NCBI RefSeq assembly: GCF_014646135.1
Contig: NZ_BMMW01000002.1
Location: 1,116,001-1,180,000, forward strand
Length of the DNA stretch: 64,000 nucleotides
Source of the DNA: Nocardia camponoti
Lineage (GTDB): Bacteria > Actinomycetota > Actinomycetes > Mycobacteriales > Mycobacteriaceae
Direction: 5' to 3'
The notes under the pieces were generated by a model. The model did no database searches. It had not been told where the DNA came from and saw only the letters and a program-made list of their open reading frames with translations. This document shows positions 49,824 through 57,424 of this stretch, piece by piece. Both the position numbers and the translations under genes were made by a program. Numbering within the stretch: the first letter of the stretch is position 1; each line of letters opens with the position of its first letter.

Positions 49824-51065
49824 ATGAGTGCCAAGCCAACTGTCCTCGTCCGCATGGCCGATGCGGGGGACGTCTATGTTTCCTGGCGCTGGGTCGATGA
49901 AGAGCATGCGCGTGGGGTTGCCGTGTTGCCTCGCGATGACGTGACCGGGGTGCTGCGACAGCTCGCATCGGCGTTGCCGAATCCTGGCGTGAGCGGGGAC
50001 CTTGAGCGCGTGCTTACCGTCGGAGCGCTCGCCGACTCAGCGGCGGAACTGGTGCTCGCCCAACAGCTTTCACGCGTCCTGCTCCCCTACGCCCTCGCCG
50101 TCCAGCTCTACGAACTCTCGCAGCGCGGCGTCCGGCCCCACCTGCGTATTCAACCGTCGCCCCGGCTCGCACAGGTCCCGTGGGAACTACTCGCGCCCGA
50201 CCCCGACGTGCGACTGCTCGACATTGCCGACCTCAGCCTGCTCGCACCACTTTCCGTCGTGCGCGCACCGGAACGCATTGCTCGGCGGTGGGCCGACACC
50301 GCCGACCTCCCCGTCGTCGCGGTGCTCGACCCCCGCGTTCCCGGATATCGCGCTGACTCAGAACTCGGCTCGGTACTTGGCCGTCCCGACCCGAATAGCG
50401 TTGTGGCGCAGTGGTTCACGCGCCCCAATCAACTCCCAACGGCCGAAGACCCAACCCAACTCTTCCGCCGCACCGACCTCACCCGCGACTGGCTCTCAAC
50501 CGCCCTGCGATCAGGCGCGAGTCGACTGGTCTACGTCGGACACGTCACCACCCCGGCCCCGGAATCGGGCGAAAGCGAGCACGCGCAACTTCACCTCGCC
50601 TGCACCGCCGAGACCACCGGTTTCGCCGCGCCAACGCGAGGTCATCGCCCGCTTTCGGCAAAAGACTTGTTGCTCGGCACCTTCCGACTCACAGCCGATC
50701 CCGTCCCCGGCAGAGACCTGTGGCCGATGCCCAGCCGCGTTGCCCTGGTTGCCTGCGAAAGCGGCGGTGACCTGCGCTTCACCGAAGCGCTCGGCCTCAC
50801 GACAGCCGCGCTCGCCGCAGGCGCGGAACTGGTGACGGCCACCCGCTGGCCGCTCCCTACCGACCACGCGATGCACACCTTCACAACGACCACCGCGTAT
50901 CCACTGCAAGAGGCGATCGTCGCGGTCGACACCGCGCACGGAGCAGCGAATCCGGTTGCCGCACTGAACGATTGGCAGCGTACCCGCTTGGCTGAGTGGC
51001 GAACGAACCCGTCCCCGGCCAACGCACCACTGTTGTGGGCGGCATTCGCGACAGTCACCGACTGA
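49824..51065 (+). CDS. CHAT-domain caspase-like protease
   Basis: 413 aa. CHAT proteases are caspase-fold cysteine peptidases that cleave partners on activation, as in the TPR-CHAT/Craspase and CHAT-linked conflict systems. The dyad is visible: His240 in RLVYVGHV and Cys311 in ALVACESGG. RIQPSPRLAQVPWELLAP (near 113) and LGLTTAALAAGAELVTATRW complete the fold. The N-terminal 100 residues include ELVLAQQLSRVLLPYALAVQ, perhaps a docking part. It follows the TPR gene across a repeat-filled gap. Target and trigger are unknown; other genes of known CHAT systems (gRAMP, gasdermin) are not present. Confidence 0.88.
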   Translation: MSAKPTVLVRMADAGDVYVSWRWVDEEHARGVAVLPRDDVTGVLRQLASALPNPGVSGDLERVLTVGALADSAAELVLAQQLSRVLLPYALAVQLYELSQRGVRPHLRIQPSPRLAQVPWELLAPDPDVRLLDIADLSLLAPLSVVRAPERIARRWADTADLPVVAVLDPRVPGYRADSELGSVLGRPDPNSVVAQWFTRPNQLPTAEDPTQLFRRTDLTRDWLSTALRSGASRLVYVGHVTTPAPESGESEHAQLHLACTAETTGFAAPTRGHRPLSAKDLLLGTFRLTADPVPGRDLWPMPSRVALVACESGGDLRFTEALGLTTAALAAGAELVTATRWPLPTDHAMHTFTTTTAYPLQEAIVAVDTAHGAANPVAALNDWQRTRLAEWRTNPSPANAPLLWAAFATVTD

Positions 51066-51205
51066 CTTCACTAAGCCACCAAGCGACACCGCACGCCCCA
51101 ATGGCGGCACCTCACCGAAGCTGCCAATCCTGCAGCTACGCGATCGAAGCACGCTCGGCGGGTCGGCCCAGCAGCCACGCACCCTGCACTTCCACCGATG
51201 CACCC

Positions 51206-51505
51206 CTGCGCGCGCCGTAGCGGCCTCCCTGCGCGAACAGCCACGGCCGCGATCGTGCCACTTGTGGCGAAAGTGCCCGCCTGCGCGCGCCGTAGCGGCC
51301 TCCCTGCGCGAACAGATCTCCCGCCGTCCCAGCGCCCACCTCGAACAGGCCGTCCCGCCGAGCCGTCCCCGCTGCCGGCCCACACCGGCGACCTCCCGAC
51401 CGCCGCAGCGCCCACCTCGAACAGCCCGTCCGCCGAGCCGTTCCCGCTGCCGGCCCACACCGACGACCTCCCGACCGTCCCAGCGCCCTCGAACAGGCCG
51501 TACCT
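51206..51505. repeat. 75-76-bp tandem repeats downstream of the CHAT gene
   Basis: CTGCGCGCGCCGTAGCGGCC to GAACAG at 51206-51240 recurs at 51281-51315 (75 bases later). A second repeat with units starting near 51331, 51407 and 51482 (AGCGCCCACCTCGAACAG) has the same period. No supported gene lies in 51066-51530; long frames on both strands are artefacts of composition. Confidence 0.75.
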
Positions 51506-51534
51506 GCGAAACACGGCGTGTCGCCCCAAAACGG

Positions 51535-51612
51535 ATGGCATTTTCGTGCACGTTCGCGCCCAAACCCCCGAGTTCCAGCCCTCACCCCGCGAACCCGCAC
51601 GAAAATGCCAAT
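51535..51612. repeat. Dispersed inverted-repeat element, copy b
   Basis: Arms ATGGCATTTTCGTGCACG (from 51535) and its partner ending 51611, CGCACGAAAATGCCAA, flank about 30 bases. Located between convergent CHAT and His-rich genes. Same family as the elements at 15084, 51740 and 59597. Confidence 0.75.
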
Positions 51613-51739
51613 GAAACGCCGAACGCCCGAGCTGCGGAATCCGCTCTCGGGCGTGTCGTCGCGCGTCGCCTAGAACAGGCGCAAATCGTCAGTGCTCGTC
51701 GACATGATCCCCGTGCGCCGCGTGGCGTGACCGTCACGG

Positions 51740-51816
51740 ATGGCATTTTCGTGCACGTTCACGCCCAAACCCCCGAATTCCAGCCCTCAACCCGCGAACC
51801 CGCACGAAAATGCCAA
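51740..51816. repeat. Dispersed inverted-repeat element, copy c
   Basis: Part of the second unit of the 205-bp duplication; differs from copy b at a handful of positions, all but one outside the outer arms. Confidence 0.75.
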
Positions 51817-51898
51817 TGAAACGCCGAACGCCCGAGCTGCGGAATCCGCTCTCGGGCGTGTCGTTGCGCGTCGCCTTAGTAAGAACAGGCGTAAATCC

Positions 51899-52195
51899 TC
51901 AGTGCTCGTCGAAATGATCCCCGTGCGCCGCATGGCGGTGACCATCGTGGATGTAATCAACGTGGTCATTGTGCGGCACCGCGACATGCCCGCAGCCCGG
52001 ACCGTGCTGGTGGTTGTGGGCGGCGTGCTCCACGTGCGCGGTGATCTCACATTCGTCGAAGTGGTCGCCGTGTTCGCGGTGCAGGTGACCGTCGTGGACG
52101 TAATCAACATGGTCGCCGTGCGGAACCGCGACATGCCCACAACTCGGGCCGTGCGTATGGGTGTGTTCGGCGTGTTCAGCGTGTGCCGTTGTCAT
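51899..52195 (-). CDS. Histidine-rich metal-binding protein with two internal repeats
   Basis: 98 aa from ATG 52195 with GGAGG upstream. Two tandem copies of a 37-residue unit: HGPSCGHVAVPHGDHVDYVH and DGHLHREHGDHFDE, then HGPGCGHVAVPHNDHVDYIH and DGHRHAAHGDHFDEH. About a quarter of the residues are His, with C-G-H motifs. The family is common in actinobacteria and often misnamed threonine dehydratase. It probably buffers zinc or another metal; I see no Zur-type site upstream. The 3' end has been copied into the adjacent tandem duplication. Confidence 0.8.
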   Translation of the reverse strand: MTTAHAEHAEHTHTHGPSCGHVAVPHGDHVDYVHDGHLHREHGDHFDECEITAHVEHAAHNHQHGPGCGHVAVPHNDHVDYIHDGHRHAAHGDHFDEH

Positions 52196-52259
52196 AGCTA
52201 CCTCCGTTCGAATCGGGATGAAGCTCAAGCACCCCGAACCCTACGCGGCAGCCCCGTGC

Positions 52260-52991
52260 CTATAACACCTGGTCAAGGAAGCGACGCAGGCGCGGAGTCT
52301 GCGCATCATCGAAAAGTGCGTCAGGCGTTCCTGTTTCGACAACTTGTCCCTGGTCCATGAAAACCACGTTGTCGGAGACGCTGCGCGCGAATCCCATCTC
52401 ATGCGTGACCACAATCATCGACATCCCGCCCGACGCAAGGTCGGCCATCAACGCCAAAATGCCTTTGACCAGCTCGGGGTCGAGCGCGGACGTGGCCTCG
52501 TCGAAGAACATCAGCTCCGGCTTCATCGCAAGCGCTCGCGCGATCGCGACCCGCTGCTGCTGACCACCCGACAGCGCACCGGGCCGCGCATCGGCCTTGT
52601 CGCCGAGTCCAACAATCTCCAGCTGCTCAACCGCCAACGCCCGCGCCTGCTCACTCGAAAGCCCATGCAATTTGCGCGGCCCAAGCATGATGTTCTCGGC
52701 AACGGTCTTGTGCGGAAACAGGTTGAACTGCTGAAACACCATGCCAATGCGTTGACGTAGCTTGTCGGGATTTTCGGTGAGCACCGATTTCCCGTCGAGC
52801 AGAATGTCGCCGGAATCGGGCTCATACAGCCGATTCAGCACCCGCAATAGCGTGGATTTACCCGACCCCGACGGCCCGATCACCGTCGTTGTTTTTCCCG
52901 CGTCGACCCCAATATCCACGCCACGCAAAATGTGGTTGCCGCCGAGCGTGAGGTTGAGGTCGGTGCCGGTGAGTGCCGCGCTCATGGTCAC
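52260..52991 (-). CDS. Amino-acid ABC transporter ATP-binding protein (GlnQ-like)
   Basis: 243 aa (GTG 52991, overlapping the upstream stop; ATG 52985 also possible). Polar amino-acid importer class: Walker A GPSGSGKSTLL, Q-loop VFQQFNLFPH, signature ALSGGQQQRVAIARAL, Walker B LMFFDEATSALDP, and IVVTHEMGFARSVSDNVVFM. MLGPRKLHGLS is typical of GlnQ/HisP. Drives the fused binding-protein/permease encoded upstream. Confidence 0.94.
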   Translation of the reverse strand: MTMSAALTGTDLNLTLGGNHILRGVDIGVDAGKTTTVIGPSGSGKSTLLRVLNRLYEPDSGDILLDGKSVLTENPDKLRQRIGMVFQQFNLFPHKTVAENIMLGPRKLHGLSSEQARALAVEQLEIVGLGDKADARPGALSGGQQQRVAIARALAMKPELMFFDEATSALDPELVKGILALMADLASGGMSMIVVTHEMGFARSVSDNVVFMDQGQVVETGTPDALFDDAQTPRLRRFLDQVL

Positions 52992-54775
52992 GCCCCTTCG
53001 GTGAGGATGGATTGTTCGAGCGGATCAATCGGCCGCGCGGCAGCGGGCTTTCCCGTGCGCATGCGTTTGTCGATGTAGTTCACCAAGTGGGTAAGCGGAA
53101 TCGTGAGCACCAGGTACATCAAACCGGCCGCTACCAGCGGAGACAGGTTGCCGGTTTGCGCGTTGAGGTCGCGCCCGACGGCGAACAATTCCCGCTGCGA
53201 AGCAAGCAGGCCGAGGAAGTAAATGAGGGACGAGTCCTTGATGAGCGAGATGAACTGATTCATCAACGCGGGCAGCACCCGGCGCACACCCTGTGGGATG
53301 ACGACCAGGATCATCGACTGCCGATAGCTAAAGCCAAGTGCCCGCGAAGCTTCGAGCTGACCCGGCTCAACCGACTGGATTCCCGACCGGAAAATCTCGC
53401 CAATGTAGGCCGCCGCGAGCAGCCCAAGCGCGAGCGCGCCAAGCCAATACGGATTACCACCGGTGATATTCCGCGTGACCGGACCAAGCCCAAGACCAAC
53501 AAGCAAAATAATCACGACCGCAGGCAACCCACGGAAGATATCGGTATAAATTCGCGCAGGCCATCGCCACCACCAGTGCCGCGAAATACCCATCACCGCG
53601 AGCAACATGCCAAGCAGCGTGCCGAGCAATCCGGAACTCAATGCCAGGATGAGCGTGTTCGGGAGACCGGTTTTAATCAGCTCAGGAAGGGCTTCGCGGT
53701 AGAGCGACCAGTCGAAGAAAGTATCGCCAAGCTGCTGCAACGTCGACTTGGGCTGCGCTGCTGCCACCGGCGCGGACGATTTATTCTCAGCCGCTATCTT
53801 CGCGAAATCCGGAAGCTGCGGCGGCGGAACGGCTTTCGACCCGGGCTTCCACCCTGGCGGCAATTCACGCGGCACCCAATCGGTATAAAGGCGCGCATAA
53901 GTGCCGTCGGCGATAACCGCGTCGAGACCGGAATTGAGCGCGTCGATTAGCGGCTGATTAGTTTTCGCGACCGCGTACCCGACGAAATTGTCGAGACTAA
54001 ACGTGTTCTGCGAGACGACCATTCCGTCGCCCGGCTTAATCGCACCCTCAGCCTGCGCCGACGGGGCGACCCATGCGTCGACCTGACCAGACTTGAGATT
54101 GGCGTACGCGGTGTTGTAGTCGGGGAACTTCACCGGGTCGAGGTGCAGTTGGTTGACGACGAACTCGTCCTGCACCGTGCCCTGCACAACCGCGATCCGA
54201 CTGCTCTTCGTGAGATCGTTGAAGCTCTTAATCGAACTCTTCTGCGGCACAACGAGCGAGAAGTACCCGAAGTCGTAGCCGTTGGTGAACCCAACGAGCT
54301 GACGTCGAGCATCGGTGGTCGTGATGTTCGACGAACCAACATCGAACCGCTTGCCCGACACCTGCGCGAGCAACCCGGCGAACTCGGTGCCGGAGAACTC
54401 GATACGCAACCCGAGCTTGTCGGCGATAGCGCGCAGCAGTTCGTTGTCGAACCCGGTGAATACACCTTGGCCGTTGACGCAGATGCTGGGCGGCGCGTCG
54501 GAAAGCGTTCCGACAGTGAGCTTTCCAGGGCTGAGCAACCCCAGTTTGCTTGTGTCGATCGTGTCGATCGGCGCGGTTGTTGCCGTTGTGTACCGGTCGA
54601 CACCCGCCGAGTCGGCACCAGCCAAGTTCGTTGGCGCCGCCGACGCGGCAGCGGGACCGGGCGGCGAACACATGTTGCGCGACGGCGTGTCGTCGTTGGA
54701 GCCGCAGCCAGTGACCGCGACGCCAACAGCCAGCAGTAACGCCGCTACCCTTGCTCTCGCACGCCCGGTTGCCAT
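52988..54775 (-). CDS. Fused amino-acid binding lipoprotein and ABC permease
   Basis: 595 aa. Signal peptide and lipobox (AVGVAVTGCGSN), then a periplasmic solute-binding domain of family 3 at about 75-320 (LTVGTLSDAPPSICVNGQG, FTGFDNELLRAIADKLGLR, VGSSNITTTDARRQLVGFT, KSSRIAVVQGTVQDEFV), then a HisM/GlnP-type permease at about 350-580 with the motif EASRALGFSYRQSMILVVIPQGVRRV. Such fusions are known in Gram-positives. Forms an importer with the GlnQ-like ATPase; the ligand is probably a polar amino acid such as glutamine or glutamate. Confidence 0.93.
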   Translation of the reverse strand: MATGRARARVAALLLAVGVAVTGCGSNDDTPSRNMCSPPGPAAASAAPTNLAGADSAGVDRYTTATTAPIDTIDTSKLGLLSPGKLTVGTLSDAPPSICVNGQGVFTGFDNELLRAIADKLGLRIEFSGTEFAGLLAQVSGKRFDVGSSNITTTDARRQLVGFTNGYDFGYFSLVVPQKSSIKSFNDLTKSSRIAVVQGTVQDEFVVNQLHLDPVKFPDYNTAYANLKSGQVDAWVAPSAQAEGAIKPGDGMVVSQNTFSLDNFVGYAVAKTNQPLIDALNSGLDAVIADGTYARLYTDWVPRELPPGWKPGSKAVPPPQLPDFAKIAAENKSSAPVAAAQPKSTLQQLGDTFFDWSLYREALPELIKTGLPNTLILALSSGLLGTLLGMLLAVMGISRHWWWRWPARIYTDIFRGLPAVVIILLVGLGLGPVTRNITGGNPYWLGALALGLLAAAYIGEIFRSGIQSVEPGQLEASRALGFSYRQSMILVVIPQGVRRVLPALMNQFISLIKDSSLIYFLGLLASQRELFAVGRDLNAQTGNLSPLVAAGLMYLVLTIPLTHLVNYIDKRMRTGKPAAARPIDPLEQSILTEGA

Positions 54776-54817
54776 GAGACAAAACCCTAGCGGGTGGGTC
54801 CGACAAGTCGCGCTAAC

Positions 54818-55612
54818 TCATGCGAGACCTTCGAGCACAGTTGGGTTGACCTCGTCGCGCCACTCGATCGCGTTGACCACTTCGGACAGGTCGTAGTCGG
54901 GCCCGCTGACGCCAACGGTGAACAGGCTCACGCCTTCTGCCCGCAATTTCTCGGCGTCGTCGCGACCCTGCCACTGCACCGACCGCTGGATCCGAGCAGC
55001 GTCGGTGCCGACGGCGGCGGCGTGCTCCGCGAGAATCGCATTCTTGCGACGCAGCGTTTCCACGTCCGAGAAGGAATGCCAAATATCGGCATATTCGGCG
55101 ACAAGCCGCAGCGTTTTCTTTTCGCCACCACCACCGATGAGAATCGGAATGTGGCGAACCGGCGGCGGATTGAGCACTTTCAACCGTTCAGTAATGCGCA
55201 CCATATTCTCGGCGAGTAGCTTCAAACGCGAACCGGCGGTGCCGAATTCATAGCCGTACGCGTCGTAGTCGCGTTTGAACCAGCCAGCGCCAATACCGAG
55301 GATGAGGCGTCCGCCGCTAATGTTGTCGACCGTGCGTGCCATGTCGGCGAGCAAATCGGGGTTGCGGTAGCCGCCGCCAGTCACGAGCGCGCCGAATTCG
55401 ACCCGCTCAGTTTGCTCCGCCCATGCGGCCAGCATTGTCCAGCATTCGAAATGCGCGCCGTCGGGGTTGCCGGTTAGTGGGAAGAAGTGATCCCAGTTGA
55501 AAATGATGTCGACACCAGCGTCTTCAGTGCGCAGAACGGCGTCGCGAATCATCTGGTATTGGGGTGCGTGCTGGGGTTGAAGCTGGACTCCGATCCGAAC
55601 GGGAAGGTTCAT
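54818..55612 (-). CDS. LLM-class F420-dependent oxidoreductase
   Basis: 264 aa. Luciferase-like TIM barrel: MNLPVRIGVQLQPQHAPQYQ, DVIFNWDH-type segment (DIIFNWDHFFPLTG), VEFGALVTGGGYRNPDLLAD, GRLILGIGAGWFKRDYDAYG and PILIGGGGEKKTLRLVAEYAD. Family members in Mycobacteriales use F420 with alcohols, aldehydes or glucose-6-phosphate-like substrates; which one applies here is unknown. Monocistronic by spacing. Confidence 0.92.
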   Translation of the reverse strand: MNLPVRIGVQLQPQHAPQYQMIRDAVLRTEDAGVDIIFNWDHFFPLTGNPDGAHFECWTMLAAWAEQTERVEFGALVTGGGYRNPDLLADMARTVDNISGGRLILGIGAGWFKRDYDAYGYEFGTAGSRLKLLAENMVRITERLKVLNPPPVRHIPILIGGGGEKKTLRLVAEYADIWHSFSDVETLRRKNAILAEHAAAVGTDAARIQRSVQWQGRDDAEKLRAEGVSLFTVGVSGPDYDLSEVVNAIEWRDEVNPTVLEGLA

Positions 55613-55722
55613 AGCTCCGAACCTAGCGCCAACCGGCCCGCAGTGCCGCCGCTATATTCGACGCGACCCCCTGTTCTCGGATCGTCCGGCACGTTCCTGC
55701 CGGGATGGGATGAAAGATCTAC

Positions 55723-56805
55723 ATGGCTCCAGTTACGTTCGACCGCGCGACCCGGCTCTACCCCGGCTCGACCAAACCCGCCGTCGACGCGCTCAATCTC
55801 GAAATCGCTGACGGGGAATTCCTCGTTCTCGTCGGCCCGTCCGGTTGCGGTAAGTCCACGTCGCTGCGCATGCTCGCCGGGCTGGAAGAGGTGAACGGCG
55901 GACGCATTCTGATCGGCGAAAATGACGTCACGCACGCCGAACCAAAAGACCGCGACATCGCGATGGTCTTCCAGAATTACGCCCTCTACCCGCACATGAG
56001 CGTCGCCGAGAACATGGGTTTCGCGCTCAAACTGGCCAAAGTCGACAAGTCCGAGCGCGACAAGCGCGTGCTCGAAGCCGCGCGGCTGCTCGACCTTGAG
56101 CCCTACCTCGACCGCAAGCCGAAGGCGCTTTCAGGCGGTCAGCGTCAGCGCGTCGCGATGGGCCGCGCGATCGTGCGCTCGCCGCAGGTATTCCTTATGG
56201 ACGAGCCGCTGTCGAACCTCGACGCCAAGCTGCGCGTGCAGACCCGCACGCAGATCGCACAGTTGCAGCGTCGACTTGGCACGACGACCGTCTACGTGAC
56301 CCACGACCAGGTCGAAGCGATGACGATGGGCGACCGCGTCGCTGTCCTCAAAGACGGCCTGCTGCAGCAGTGCGCGAGCCCGCGCGACCTCTACGGCGAC
56401 CCGGCCAACGTGTTCGTCGCGGGGTTCATGGGTTCGCCCGCGATGAACCTGTTCACGCTCCCGGTTGCCGACGGCACCGTGACCGTCGGCGGCTACCCGA
56501 TTCGGGTGCCGCGCGCGGTGGTCGACGCCGGGTCGGGCACGGTCGTGCTTGGCATCCGCCCCGAGCATTTCGACGTTGGTGACGGTGGGCTCACGATGGA
56601 GGTCGACGTCGTCGAGGAATTGGGTTCGGACGCTTACGTTTACGGCCGCGCGCTGTCCGATGGGTCGAACGGGCAGAGCGGGGAAAGTGTTGTGGCGCGG
56701 GTTGATTGGCGTCGTCCGCCCGCGAAGGGCGACGTACTGCAGCTGACGGCCGACCCGAGCCACGTGTACTTCTTCGACGCGACGGACGGTCGTCGACTGC
56801 GATAG
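55723..56805 (+). CDS. Carbohydrate ABC transporter ATPase (MsiK/SugC/UgpC-type)
   Basis: 360 aa. Walker A GPSGCGKSTSLRMLAGLE, Q-loop VFQNYALYPHMSV, signature LSGGQRQRVAMGRAIV, Walker B VFLMDEPLSNLDAKLRVQTR, and VTHDQVEAMTMGDRVAVL. A C-terminal OB-type regulatory domain follows, with FVAGFMGSPAMNLFTLPV and GIRPEHFDVG. It stands alone here, 6 kb from lpqY-sugA, so it could energise that trehalose importer or serve several sugar importers like MsiK. SugC proper is normally the last gene of lpqY-sugABC, beyond the window end. Confidence 0.9.
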   Translation: MAPVTFDRATRLYPGSTKPAVDALNLEIADGEFLVLVGPSGCGKSTSLRMLAGLEEVNGGRILIGENDVTHAEPKDRDIAMVFQNYALYPHMSVAENMGFALKLAKVDKSERDKRVLEAARLLDLEPYLDRKPKALSGGQRQRVAMGRAIVRSPQVFLMDEPLSNLDAKLRVQTRTQIAQLQRRLGTTTVYVTHDQVEAMTMGDRVAVLKDGLLQQCASPRDLYGDPANVFVAGFMGSPAMNLFTLPVADGTVTVGGYPIRVPRAVVDAGSGTVVLGIRPEHFDVGDGGLTMEVDVVEELGSDAYVYGRALSDGSNGQSGESVVARVDWRRPPAKGDVLQLTADPSHVYFFDATDGRRLR

Positions 56806-56834
56806 ATGCGGGGAGGACGTGACGGTCGGCGTGG

Positions 56835-57377
56835 TTAACGCGAAGAGCTAGCGTCCTTTCGGGCGCGGAGGTAGTCCGGGTTGGCTCGCACGCCGAGTCG
56901 CTCCAACGGCACCTCTTCGCCCTCAGCATTCCGCAATTCCGCCCGAACCGGCTCGCCGCTGTCCGCGTCGACGCGCAGCAGCGGGGCCGGGCCAGGCTGG
57001 AGGTACGCGTCGCCCCACTGCCACAGCGCAACAACTGCGGGCAGCAGGTCGCGACCCATCTTAGTTAACGCGTATTCGTACCTGGTTCGCTTGCCTTCTT
57101 CTTGATACGGCTGCTTGGTGAAGAGCCCGGCTTCGGTGAGTTTGCGCAGTTGCGCGGCAGCTGCGGCGTCGGTGATGCCAACGCGACGGGCGAATCCGTC
57201 GAAGCGTGTAGTGCCGTAATACGCCTCGCGCAGGATGAGCACCGCCGAACGCGTGCCGATGAGGTCCATCGCGCGAGCGATCGAGCAGCCCTCGGTGCTC
57301 CACTTATCCAGGTTTGCGAGCGGTCCTTCCATCACGGCAGCCATGTGAATCAGCATACTCTCACTTGAGTTGACCAT
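56835..57377 (-). CDS. HxlR family regulator divergent from thiolase
   Basis: 180 aa as read from ATG 57377; MEGPLANLDKW (residue 16) is an alternative start. HxlR core: STEGCSIARAMDLIGTRSAV, LILREAYYGTTRFDGFARRV, then AAAAQLRKLTEAGLFTKQPY and the wing TRYEYALTKMGRDLLPAV. A C-terminal extension of about 60 residues (PLLRVDADSGEPVRAELRN) is usual for larger HxlR proteins and may bind a ligand. The divergent gap has two matched operators; the thiolase is the likely target. Confidence 0.9.
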   Translation of the reverse strand: MVNSSESMLIHMAAVMEGPLANLDKWSTEGCSIARAMDLIGTRSAVLILREAYYGTTRFDGFARRVGITDAAAAAQLRKLTEAGLFTKQPYQEEGKRTRYEYALTKMGRDLLPAVVALWQWGDAYLQPGPAPLLRVDADSGEPVRAELRNAEGEEVPLERLGVRANPDYLRARKDASSSR

Positions 57378-57412
57378 AGTTAGCGCCTACTCTGACTTTA
57401 GTTCACTCGAGT
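57363..57412. promoter_or_regulatory. Paired ACTYGAGT operators between hxlR-type gene and thiolase gene
   Basis: ACTTGAGT (57363-57370) and ACTCGAGT (57405-57412) are 42 bases apart, four helical turns, both preceded by TC/TTC. One lies within the first codons of the regulator gene and the other just before the thiolase ribosome-binding site AGGAGA. Fits cooperative binding by an HxlR dimer. Confidence 0.5.
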
Positions 57413-57424
57413 CAGGAGAACATC

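Larger units (their letters stand above)
51531..51951. repeat. 205-bp tandem duplication including an inverted-repeat element and a gene end
   Basis: 51531-51735 and 51736-51951 are near-identical apart from two small insertions. Each contains one dispersed inverted-repeat element, then GAAACGCCGAACGCCCGAGC and a region matching the 3' end of the His-rich gene. Only the right copy keeps the true gene end; the left has a decayed version. Confidence 0.85.

Noticed and set aside
49282..49968. Several open frames on both strands between TPR and CHAT genes, some with repeated peptides
   Set aside because: They arise from the 137-bp tandem repeat and lack ribosome-binding sites; frames are open in several registers at once.
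49417..51505. Possible CRISPR array
   Set aside because: Repeats are 75-137 bases with no short direct repeats separated by unique spacers and no cas genes nearby.
50511..51563. 350-aa minus-strand open frame over the CHAT gene end and its repeats
   Set aside because: Gly/Arg-rich shadow spanning a real gene and tandem repeats, no recognisable domain.
55723..56805. Naming the lone sugar ATPase sugC
   Set aside because: It is 6 kb from lpqY-sugA and on its own; a MsiK-like shared ATPase fits equally well, and the normal sugC position is beyond the window.
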